64,000 nt of DNA from Amoebophrya sp. A120. Its lineage: Eukaryota; Sar; Dinophyceae; Syndiniales; Amoebophryaceae. How positions within the stretch are numbered: position 1 is the first letter of the stretch; each line of letters opens with the position of its first letter. A program made the translations under genes and the position numbers. The DNA lies in contig CAJINV010000021.1 of assembly GCA_905178155.1 (NCBI GenBank), forward strand, positions 411,760 through 475,759, given 5' to 3'. The notes under the pieces are model-generated. The model ran no database searches. It had not been told where the DNA came from and saw only the letters and a list, made by a program, of their open reading frames with translations. This document shows positions 32,336 to 42,000 of this stretch, piece after piece.

Positions 32336-34327
32336 ATGAGCAAACTGTTGCAAGTTTCGGTTTGCTGGTGTGCCCTCTTCGGCGTTTCGCTTTCCCGTGG
32401 CCGATCGAATTCTGGTGCTCCTTCTCAACAGGTAGGAGAGCAAAATAATCCGGCGAGTGCACCAGCTGCCGGACCTGCTAGTACCAGCTCCGGACCTGAA
32501 TCTGCCGTAGGCGCCGTCGAAACTTCTACCAGGGAGCCAGAAGGGGAGGACTTTGTCCTGGTAGACGAAAACATGCTGTCAGATTTGGAGGACGACGGAG
32601 AGCTGGTATAGTTGTTGTGGATACACGCTCATATCAACATTTCCATCCGTAGGTATGTGTATCATACAATTTTCATCTACAACCCCTGCATAATCTCCAT
32701 TTATTCATCAGTGTGTGTCAATATCTTGAAGCGTTCTTCTCCAAAGATTCTTATACTAACTTTATCCGTCTTGATCGCTCATCCGTATTTCTTACAACAC
32801 GACGCAGGTATCAGAACCGGAAGGGGAGCAGCAAATTGACGACCCTATGGAGGGCGTGGTTGAGGAAGGAACAATCGCAGGAGCAACGACTGACACCATC
32901 CTGCAAACCCCTGGGCCGCAAAACTACAACTTCGCGGCCTTTCACGACGATGAGTTTCCGCTCCTGCCTCCGACGTACCACCAAGATCAGGAAGAGCAAG
33001 CTGCTAGTGCAGCTACACCAGCGCAGGACGCAGTGTTGCACCGCATCCCGAGCGTGTTCAGTCGCGGAAGCTTATCACAGGAAAAACAAAGTGTTAACGT
33101 TAACGGTTTTCACAGATTGCAGTCATGCATCACAAATGTAGCCCAATATGCATGACATACATGACAAATTATGACACGTCTTGTGATGCATTTCTGCATC
33201 ACAAATTCCGCCAACGTTAACACTTTTTCTTGTGATGAAGCTCCACGGACACCAGCGTGAGTCTGGACAACGGGCGCGCACAGGATACGAATGTCGGGAC
33301 CATTACTGCCATTACTTCTACAGTCGGAGGACAAGAGCGAGCCGGGCTGGAACTACAGGATGCTGGTGAGCAGGGAGCTACTGTCGTGTCGGCATCTTCT
33401 TCAAATCAGGACACTACTACAACCTCTTCGGCTGCGTCCAGCGCGATGCAACAAACCACTAACACGGACGAGCAGGCTTCTTCTGCGCAAGAACTTTCTG
33501 TAAACACGGTGAATAATTATACCGGCAGCGCGGCTGCATCTTGTGCCGCACAGCCGTTGGAAACCCTGGCGCACTTTCTCGATGTGGAAGAAAACGACGC
33601 ACGCCTGTTGACCACCGGCGCAGGTGGGGCAGCTACCGGTGCAACGGTATGGATTGTAAAAATGTCTGGGTCTGGAAGAGTGCAAACTTGTCATGCAGAT
33701 TTTCCATGACCCTTGAGGTCTGGAATGCGGGACCTAGCATGACAGAGTCTGTGGGGTCGCTCTCATGCCTATCCTGCATGAGAAACTCCCTCTCAACTTG
33801 GTCGAAAGTGGACAGCTCTTGGCAGTCATGCAACACAGTTTTTTGCCTGGTTCAGATTTAGCATGACAAGTTGCATTCTTCCAGACCCAGACATTTTTCC
33901 ATCTGATAAACGGAGGACAGTGACAATAGCGATCGTTTCATGAACGAGCGGGACTTTTTATCAAACAAAAAAGTGTTAACGTTAACGGTTTTCACAGACA
34001 CAGATGGCAGTCATGCATTACAAGTTTTGCCCTTCATGCATGCTGCGCAATACAAATTTGCGCACCTTTTCTGATGCATTACTGCATCACAAATTCCGTT
34101 AACGTTAACACTTTTTCTTGGGATACTTTTGGTGGTGGCGGCAGCAGAGTGACGATGAAGATGACGGGGAGAATGGCGAGGAGACGACCAACGGAAGCGC
34201 CGAGGACCCCAGCTCCTACTATTACGGCCAGGCCTGGGAGGCGCAGAATGGCTTCGACGCACAGCAGCAGCAGCAACCCACCGCGTCCGCCTACAACCGT
34301 ACATTTATACGGTTTTCACTGATTTAG
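32336..34327 (+). CDS. Small secreted acidic, Gln/Ser/Thr-rich protein of unknown function
   Basis: Exons 32336-32605, 32808-33072, 33243-33647, 33914-33958 and 34131-34327 give 393 aa. The N-terminus is a convincing signal peptide (MSKLLQVSVCWCALFGVSLS). The mature part is acidic and low-complexity, with a more ordered segment around PQNYNFAAFHDDEFPLLPP and a C-terminal SYYYGQAWEAQNGF region before a Gln run. The first intron is GT-AG (32606-32807, GTATAG...ACGCAG); the other three are introners, two of them near-identical. All junctions keep the frame. No family recognised; a secreted or vesicular role is inferred from the leader only. Confidence 0.72.
33073..33242 (+). mobile_element. Introner element, family G, 170 nt
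   Basis: TATCACAGGAAAAACAAAGTG...CACTTTTTCTTGTGATG with internal GTTAACGTTAACGG, exact duplication AAGCT (33068-33072, 33238-33242). Excision joins FSRGS to STDTSVSL. Close relative of 33959-34130 in the same gene. Confidence 0.88.
33648..33913 (+). mobile_element. Introner element, family A, inverted orientation, 266 nt
   Basis: TATGGATTGTAAAAATGTC...GACATTTTTCCATCTGATA, cores GTCTGGGTCTGGA/TCCAGACCCAGAC, exact duplication AACGG (33643-33647, 33909-33913). The interior (CTCCCTCTCAACTTGGTC) is the reverse complement of that in 18400-18666. Excision joins GAT-E to DSDNSDR. Confidence 0.9.
33959..34130 (+). mobile_element. Introner element, family G, 172 nt
   Basis: TATCAAACAAAAAAGTG...CACTTTTTCTTGGGATA, exact duplication CTTTT (33954-33958, 34126-34130). 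Shares GTTAACGTTAACGGTTTTC and most of its interior with the element 0.9 kb upstream. Excision joins NERDF to WWWRQQSDD. Confidence 0.88.
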
Positions 34328-35138
34328 ACTTTCGCTTTCCGTCGCTTGCAGGCAGTCATGTAGACTACATGACTATGTAGCATCGTATGCACAAATATTA
34401 AGCTCAAGTCTGGATTTGGAAGGAAGAAACACTAGCGTCTTTTTCTCGTTTCGTATGTTACTTTCGTATATTTTTCGTGCAATTCATCATTCTCCTACTA
34501 GATCGAACATCAAAATTCAAAATAACAGATGACGAGCTGTCCACGCCGATCAGCTACCGCCGGCAAGGATTCCTGTCGCCGAGGCACGAAACGCACTTTG
34601 GAATGGTCTAGGGTGAACTCGGAAGCACGACCACACGCAAAAATGTCGAGAACTAACAAAACATACGGGTAGCACGCGCCAAGGACTCAACATTAGAATT
34701 CAACCGCACTTATCTTCTTCCGCACCGATATCAGAAAAACTTGCACTCCTGTTTATCTTCCTACACTTTTAGTTCTTAAAAATTTGTACGCCACACATGA
34801 TATACGCAGCATCGTTTTCGTTTCATATTCGTCGTGTGTAATCGATTGATTTTTTGACTCTGTGAAACTGTAACTTTCTGAATGAAAAACAGCTTGAAAC
34901 TTCTTTACACAAGATGAAAAATAGCTAGAGGAAAACCTCGATTTTCTCTTTAGTTCTTATCTGCGAAAGTCCTAATTTTATGCGATGATCATGATGGTTT
35001 TGAGTTTGAGTTTGACGATTATAGAATACAGAACATGTTGACAATTAAGAATCCACCGCGTGCTACTTTTCTTTCGTTTTACTGACCTGCAAATGCACAC
35101 AGAACTCCAACGCATCGTAGTGTTGCCTAAACCTTTAC
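34328..35138. other. AT-rich intergenic region
   Basis: AT-rich sequence after the secreted-protein gene with no open frame of note, no repeat and no RNA gene that I can identify. Confidence 0.5.
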
Positions 35139-35480
35139 CTTGAGAATCTAGCCGCATCGTATATGTAAATGTTCAGAGCAGCGCAAATAGCCGTCACTTC
35201 TGCGTCGCTCGACTCTGGGCATACTTTGCGCTCATGTTGTTCGCGTAGCTGTGATTGAATCTTAATCTCCTGAGACAGAAATAGGAATCTGTAGCAATCG
35301 GGCAGGTACCACGATGGGGTGAGAACAGCTTCTACTTTCTGATGTACGAACGACCAAAAAATACCAAGATCCACGAATTTGTTGAGATATGCAAGGTGAC
35401 GACGTTCTTGCACCAGCGCCTTGACCTCCGGCCCTTTCTTTGCAATTATCCAAAACACACATTCGTCATTAATCGCTTGT
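35139..35480 (-). CDS. Possible single exon of a minus-strand gene
   Basis: On the minus strand, an open frame of ~110 codons reads as plausible protein (ALVQERRHLAYLNKFVDLGI, SWYLPDCYRFLFLSQEIK) and runs into a good donor (CTCAAG/GTAAAG) at about 35138. Neither a matching acceptor with a clean frame nor a neighbouring exon could be found, and it would be the only minus-strand gene in the window. It may be an exon, a relic or chance. Confidence 0.25.
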
Positions 35481-35501
35481 CAGCTACAATAAATGTAAAT
35501 C

Positions 35502-38056
35502 ATGAGGTTTAATATTCAACATCCGGCACGGGCTCTACTTCAACCAGCGATGCTCGGGCCACGCCCGTTTGCCTGCGGGCAGAGAAGCCTATCAGGCTTG
35601 GCAGCGCGTTGCTCTAACGAAAAGCAGTACTGCTCAGGTTCTACTGGCACAGTACGACAACTATCGAGAATACCACGACGTGGGCATGCGAAGAGCACCA
35701 GTGGTCTTAGTGTTGGCCTGCGATGGCAACATTCCTCAGCACTCAGCGCTGAAGGTGGCGCGGCGGTGGTGGACCACACTACCGAAAGCAACTCGCTAGT
35801 CATTCAACTAGGAAGACCAACAGAAGGAGATGCAGATGAAAAAATCACGGAGATTCTCCTCGTCGTCCCTCGTTTCAAGGACGAGGAGCCGACCAAGCTG
35901 CTTCCCGAGCCGGTTGTCAATTTTCTTACGGAGAATGGGGTTCGCTTCGAGGCGAAGACCGTCGGTGCCACAACGTGGGTATACAACCCCAGCAACCCAA
36001 GTTCTTCAGGTGAAGCACCAGCTTCGGAGTCCGAGAGGACTGGATCTCGGATAAAAAGAACCCTTCTTGTAGGTCTTGGAGAGTCGTCCAAGCTCACCTG
36101 CCACAGACTTCTCACCGCGGTAAACGCTGCACGTGCGGCCCTCGACGCACAGAAGGTCTCGGAGGCGACACTCACCGTTCTGTCGCCGGCACGTGGTGCG
36201 GCTGATGGCCTGGAGCAGCAAAAAGATCATACTACGTGGTCAACATCTTCTTCGGTATTCCCGGTTGAGAGCACGCCCAATATTGTCGTTGCGGATCAGG
36301 AGGAAATCGTTGAGGCTGGGGCTGATTGCTCTTTCCATATCACTCCGCGCACCCTCACGGAAGCGTTTTTCGATGCGAGCTACAAATTTGACCAGCTGCG
36401 CAAGAAAAAAAGCGCTCACGAGAACGAGAAACCAAGTAAAAACTCGCGGCCTCCGACAAGGCATATTTGGCTCGCCGCACCATCTCCATCATCGTCGACT
36501 TCAGAATCATCCGCAGAGCTGCACGAGGACCAGCCTAGCTTTTACTCTAGTTGCGAATTCGGCAGTGCTGTCGCAGCCGGCAGTGCTTATGCACGGACCT
36601 TGAAGAACCTCCCCGCCAACATTTGCAACACGGATTACATGGTCTCCGAACTTGAGAAGCTCGCGCGGCAGGATCGCGAAAATGATCAAGGCGGGAACAA
36701 GATCATGATGAACAATTTCTCAAATCTGACCGTCTTCGCAACAAAGGAACTGGAAGCCATGGGTTTTGGGTGTCTGACCGCGGTAGGCCGCGGCAGCGCC
36801 ACCGAGTCGTATTTGACGCGTTTAGAGTGGAGACATGCGGGTGGTGGGCCAAGCGGTGGACAGCACGGAAGAATAAATAGAGAAAAGACCATCGTTCTCG
36901 TCGGCAAGGGTGTCGTTCACGATTCCGGGGGGTTAAATTTGAAGCTCGGCTCTGGCATGTCCGCTATGAAGATGGACATGGGCGGCGCGGCCTGCGTGCT
37001 CGGTGTGTTGAAAGCGCTCAGCCAGCTTTTCCCGCCTGATGGTGAAGGTCGCGGCAGCACTGCTGGGCTACAAACACTAAACACGGAGAACAAGTCCACC
37101 GGCGAGACAATAAACCACGGCACTCAGCCTGTGCGCGTCGTCGGTATTCTTCCCCTGGTGGAAAACTCAATCAGCGGCTCCGCCTACCGCCCCGGCGACG
37201 TGCTGACAAGTTTGGATGGCTTGACGGTCGAGGTGAACAACACGGACGCGGAGGGGCGGTTGATTCTGTGCGACGCGTTAACCTGGGCCCAGCAACAGTA
37301 CCCGGACGCGGATTGTTTCATCGACATCGCAACCTTGATATGCATTGCAAAAGTATCGTACTAGTATAAATTGCATCACACATTTTTTCAAGAAGAAAAA
37401 TGAAATGCTGATTTACCTAGAAAGGGATGTTTGTCATGCATGATCGCAATTACTACGAGTACGATACTTTTGCGCAGGATACTTGACCGGCGCCATGGTG
37501 ACCGCGGTCGGCCCGGATTTTTCCGGGCTGTTCACCAACTGCAGCCAGCTGAAAAACGAGCTTTTACGCGCCGGCTTGTCCAGCGGGGACCGGGCCTGGC
37601 CGTTTCCGCTGGTGGAGGCGGGGGAAAGGTACGAGGACATGCTCAAGTCCAAATATGCGGACCTGAGCAACTATCCAGTGTAAAAGCAGCGTACTTGTAG
37701 CTACTGCTGTTGGACTGCATGACAAACCTAGCTTCTATACCCTAGTAATCAGCATGACAAATTCCATTTTTCCTTCTGTAAAAGTTTGTCATGTAACTTT
37801 TCCAAAGACGAAGCACAAGCAACAGTACCATAGTACAACTTTTGCAATGCATAGTAACATCGGGAGCTCGGGGGCGGCGGGCAGCATCACCGCCGCGCTG
37901 TTTTTGAAACAATTTATTACGGGGAAAAATCGGTGGGCGCACCTTGACATCGCCGGGAGCGCGATGGGCGGGAGCTTCGACAAAGCCAGTGCGACGGGGA
38001 GGCCAGTGCCCCTGCTAGTGGAGTTCATCGCGAAGAAAATTTTGGGAATGGGGTAG
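35502..38056 (+). CDS. M17 leucyl aminopeptidase, probable mitochondrial targeting
   Basis: Exons 35502-37338, 37487-37671 and 37859-38056 give 739 aa, ending TAG. Two-metal aminopeptidase that removes N-terminal residues from peptides. The catalytic domain is complete: [15 protein letters not shown] (~aa 467; Lys and Asp metal ligands), [11 protein letters not shown] (~aa 488), [18 protein letters not shown] (~aa 578; Asp and Glu ligands plus the catalytic Arg), [15 protein letters not shown] (spanning the first introner), [18 protein letters not shown] (spanning the second) and WAHLDIAG. The N-terminus is rich in Arg and Ser without acidic residues for ~60 aa, typical of an organelle presequence; mitochondrial is the likeliest destination. 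The N-terminal domain is enlarged by Ser-rich inserts compared with ~500 aa bacterial enzymes. Both introners fall in the conserved catalytic domain, and the family consensus confirms exact excision. Confidence 0.93.
37339..37486 (+). mobile_element. Introner element, family B, 148 nt
   Basis: TATGCATTGCAAAAGTATCG...CGATACTTTTGCGCAGGATA, exact duplication CTTGA (37334-37338, 37482-37486). Excision gives [14 protein letters not shown], the conserved M17 sequence, so boundaries are validated by homology. One of the shortest copies. Confidence 0.95.
37672..37858 (+). mobile_element. Introner element, family B, 187 nt
   Basis: TATCCAGTGTAAAAGCAGCGTAC...GTACAACTTTTGCAATGCATA; flanks GCAAC (37667-37671) and GTAAC (37854-37858), one mismatch. 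Excision gives [13 protein letters not shown], matching the M17 family, which validates the junction although the ends have diverged. Confidence 0.9.
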
Positions 38057-38086
38057 GAAGTGACCGATTATATCGGCATTCGCGTC

Positions 38087-38190
38087 GGAACCACGACGCG
38101 CTCAGTCAATGAAGAACACGACGCGCTCAGTCACTTTGCTCCGCAGGAAATGCGAGGAACCACGACGCGCTCAGTCAATGAAGAACGAAC
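38087..38190 (+). repeat. Short imperfect direct repeats after the aminopeptidase gene
   Basis: The block CACGACGCGCTCAGTCA occurs three times within ~100 nt; two copies extend to GAACCACGACGCGCTCAGTC followed by AATGAAGAAC. It starts about 30 nt after the stop codon and probably lies in the 3' UTR. No function apparent. Confidence 0.7.
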
Positions 38191-39079
38191 ACAGGAGTTA
38201 CACCCCAGAGCTACTAGACCTAGAGAACAAAGAGAAAGACGCAGCTTGATACCATCTCTTTGGTATTCTTCTTCTTTCATCTACTGGAAAACTTTTTATT
38301 TTAGAAAAAAGTAACTCTTCGCTTGCAGCTTGCGACTACCTGGAAGATAAGCATCTGACTCCGCGCTGCTTTGAAGATTTGGACTATTACCATTGTCGGT
38401 ACTTGCACGAACTTGGATGAAAGTTGTCGGTATGCGTTGCAGAAGCTGTCAGCCGAGCTGCAGTTCCCGCACAGTATCTACTTGCACGTCGGTCACTATC
38501 GTTCATGCCGAACCACAAAGAAATACCACGTACATCGGTAAGAAATAACCCGTCCATCACGTCGAACCTTCGTGCTCATACAGGAAGACGTCGAAATACA
38601 TGCCGGTAATGAAGATACATATCAATCGGTATCCATAGGATTGTGCTCGTCCTCGTGCCACAGCTGATATAATTTTGTCGTCCTTCCCATCCATGAAGTA
38701 ATCCAACATATTCCTCGTTCGTTTTCGTGCTAGCGTCGTTCTTGTTCTTTTCATCAATATTGATCATGGATTTCTTTTCCGTACCCCATGCCCGCTACAG
38801 CCAAGCAATCGCATCTCAACATGCCAAACCCCAAAATTTTTGTTCGTTGCCACAAAATTAAGAAAATGCTCTCTTCAAAATCAAAACTTCTAAGGCCTCC
38901 ACATATTTCTACACCCAACTTTTGGTTTTGCAATGATGTTGACGTGGTCATATTAATTTGACGGACCAACTCCTCCATCACTCTAAAAAATTTAAGCCCG
39001 ATCAATTTATGGCCACCTCGTCAACAGCCTTGACCCGGCGTCCCCCACGTTCTGTTGGTCCCCTCAACCTGAACAAACT
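38191..39079. other. Intergenic region
   Basis: About 890 nt, AT-rich, without recognised features. Short minus-strand frames near 38557-39005 are not protein-like. Confidence 0.5.
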
Positions 39080-42000
39080 ATGAGCACCATCGATCCCCGG
39101 TACCTTCGTCTCTCCGGCGCGCAGCTGGCCCACCGCCACAGCACAGCCGAAGGGAAGAACGAGCAGATTGTCTATGCTCTCTGGAAGGACATCACGAGCT
39201 CCCTCGAACGATCGGAGAGCCACAAAACCGAGGCGGCGGCGCTGATGGCGGCGATTCGGTACCGGGTTCGCGGCTACCCGGAGAAATTACCCGCGATTTT
39301 GTCGAAGCTGGTGCGGTTTTTTTCCACAAACTTCGAGGACGTGAGCGACGAGCGGTTTGAGATGGCGGCGGATTTGGTGCGGGCGGAGCTGCCCGACGCC
39401 CGGGCGGGGGAAATTGTGTTCTGGGTCTTGCGCGGCATTCTCGTGGACGACGCGACATCGGTTTTGTGTCATATTGTGGCGCTCATGGAGGAGGAACTGC
39501 CGAATTTGCCGATTGTGGATAAGATCCAAAAAGCGCTCGTGTTGGTTCACCTCTACTACAACAGTTCGGAAGTGGAAGAACAGCAGGAACTGCAGCAAAC
39601 GCAGTACATTTCCGCCCCAGTAGGAGAGAAACAATTGCAGGACATGACGTTCCAACAGGGCTACGACTTCGCTGACTACAGCAACACGCTGAACAGCGGC
39701 ACAGCAATGCCCTCGAAAGGCATCAAGCGGCCGCGCGCGGAGGGCGAGGCCAAGCCCGATGAACCAGAAGGGGAGGTCCGGCCGCTGAAAAACCAGGGAC
39801 GACGAGGCGGACCAGGGTATTACAACGAGTTCGACGCGTTGCGGCGCGATTCTTCCGCGTACTCCAGCATCAACAGCAGCATTTCCCGGTCCTCTGGCCA
39901 ACCGAGTCGGCGGAGCGCGCAGTCCGTAGCGAGAGTGGAGCCGACCGAGGAATACGGTGTGGTGAATACGTTTCTGGGAAAAATGTCCAGCGAAGGCGAG
40001 GGGGCGGAACAGTCGCGCATGGAGGCGATGCGCGATAGTGCGGTGGAGCAACAGGCTGGTGGAGTTGAACCCCAAGCGAGTATGCGGGGCGCCACGGACT
40101 CCGCCATTTCGATTTCCTCGGCCGGGAGCAATTCTATCAGCATCCAGGGCAGTGTCCGAAAGTCCAGCCAGATGCAGAGCCAGGCTGGTGTAGTACCGTC
40201 TCGCGGAAGCAGCTCCGCCGTTAACTACAATACGTCAATTAGCTACGGCACCGGCGACTACCCGCGCCGGGAAGAGGACAATCCGACAGTGGTCATGCAG
40301 TCGAGGCAAGACAGCTCGCAAATACCCAGATCGACGCGGGAAAACGAGTCAACCGGGTTTTTCCTCGCGCCAATGACGTCGTCTGCCGGTGCCTCATCAG
40401 GAGGAGGCCGGGCAGCAGGAGCCTCCTCTACTTCTGCATCCAGAACGCACAGCACTTTTAACGAGAGTGTGAAAATACCGTCGAGGTTTGACCCGAAGTC
40501 CTCGACTTCCTCCAGTTCGACGTTCCGGTCCAGCTCGAGTTCTAACAACAGCAGCATGCGGGACCCGTCCAGCAGCTTCAGCACGGGGTTTGCCGTACCG
40601 TTGGCCACACAAACAATGTCAATGGCAGCTCGGGGCTTCAACAGCAGTACTTCCGGGCGTCCAACAGGACCGTCCAGCGCGTCCAGAGGTGGGAGCAGTG
40701 CTGTCCAGAGGACAAAATCATTTCCGATCGTCGACACCAACTACCGACCAAGAATCCCTTCGGAATCGCCGCGCGACCACGAACCGGTGGATTCCAACCC
40801 GATGACCGCGGTGCAGATGTCGATCAAGAATATCGAGAAAACGGTCACTAACGTTGTTGCTGCGAAAGCGGGCGAGCAGCAGCGCCCGAGCGAGATGTTT
40901 GACCAGCAGGGCAGTACGCGAGCGCTCATCGCCAACGCGGAGCGAACGGTGGTGAATGCACAGGTCACGGAACCAATAACGAGCAGTGATGTGGCCGCGC
41001 CACCACTTTCGGCGGCGCTTGCGGTGCCGCGGGCGAATCCCAGCACGGCGTCAAGTGTAGCTGATCCTGGGTCCGCTCGCGGTTCGAACAATCCTTCGAG
41101 GACGGAGGAAAATTCGCTCTTGAGAATGCTGAATCAACAGCAGCAGGCAAGCAAACAGTCGTCCGCGCAGCGGATCGCGATGGAACGTTACGGGCGTGAG
41201 GGGCCCAGTCTGGCCGCCCCGGCGGACGCGCCGGTGTATCCTGCGAGTGCCCAGAACAAGTTGCGACCTCTGACGCTGCGCGACATGCTGGATCCGACGG
41301 ACGCCGGAAACTTAACCGCGGCGGAAAAAAGCCGCATTCGCGCATACAACCCCTCCCGGGACGCGATGGGGGACGTGATGCAACGCCCCCCACCACAAAC
41401 GCCCGAGGACATTAGTGCGAAGAAGCGGGTGCCGCTGCTCGAGGTGTTAGCCAAGGTGTGTGACGCGGAGTGGAAGCGGACGAACCCCGCGGCGGAGGAG
41501 TCGTACCTCCCGCACGACTCCGCGGTGAAAGATTTGTCCAACCTGCGGAAACAGATCCTGCGCGCCATCACCTCCGGATCCTGGGAGAACTACGGCATTG
41601 TGAATGCGAAATTCGAATCCATTATGCACACCGACGCGATCGGCGCGTACAAGGCGACGCAGAGCCAGCCGGTGGGGCAGAAACTGGCGATGAAGTACGG
41701 GGAGACGCCGCAGACCCTGGAAATGATGGCGGTCCAGTGCGCGACCAACCCGTTTGTGCTGCAAAACGCTTCGCAGTACCGGGTCAACCGCGGGGAGTAC
41801 TTGCAGGATATGGGCCGGGTATTATCTGAGATTGAGAACGAAGGGCGGGGCAGTCTGTTTCTCGCGATGGCGGGTGAGGAAGGGAACGAAACCCTGGTCC
41901 AGCAAGCTTTAAAGCCTTACGAAATGTTGCAACAAAACATGGCCACCGCACTCGGACACAACCCCTCAGCACCGGGTACTACGGGCAATGCGACTCCGAG

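Noticed and set aside
35139-35480. A complete minus-strand gene upstream of the aminopeptidase
   Set aside because: Only one plausible exon with a donor; no acceptor, start or neighbouring exon found, so listed only as a low-confidence fragment.
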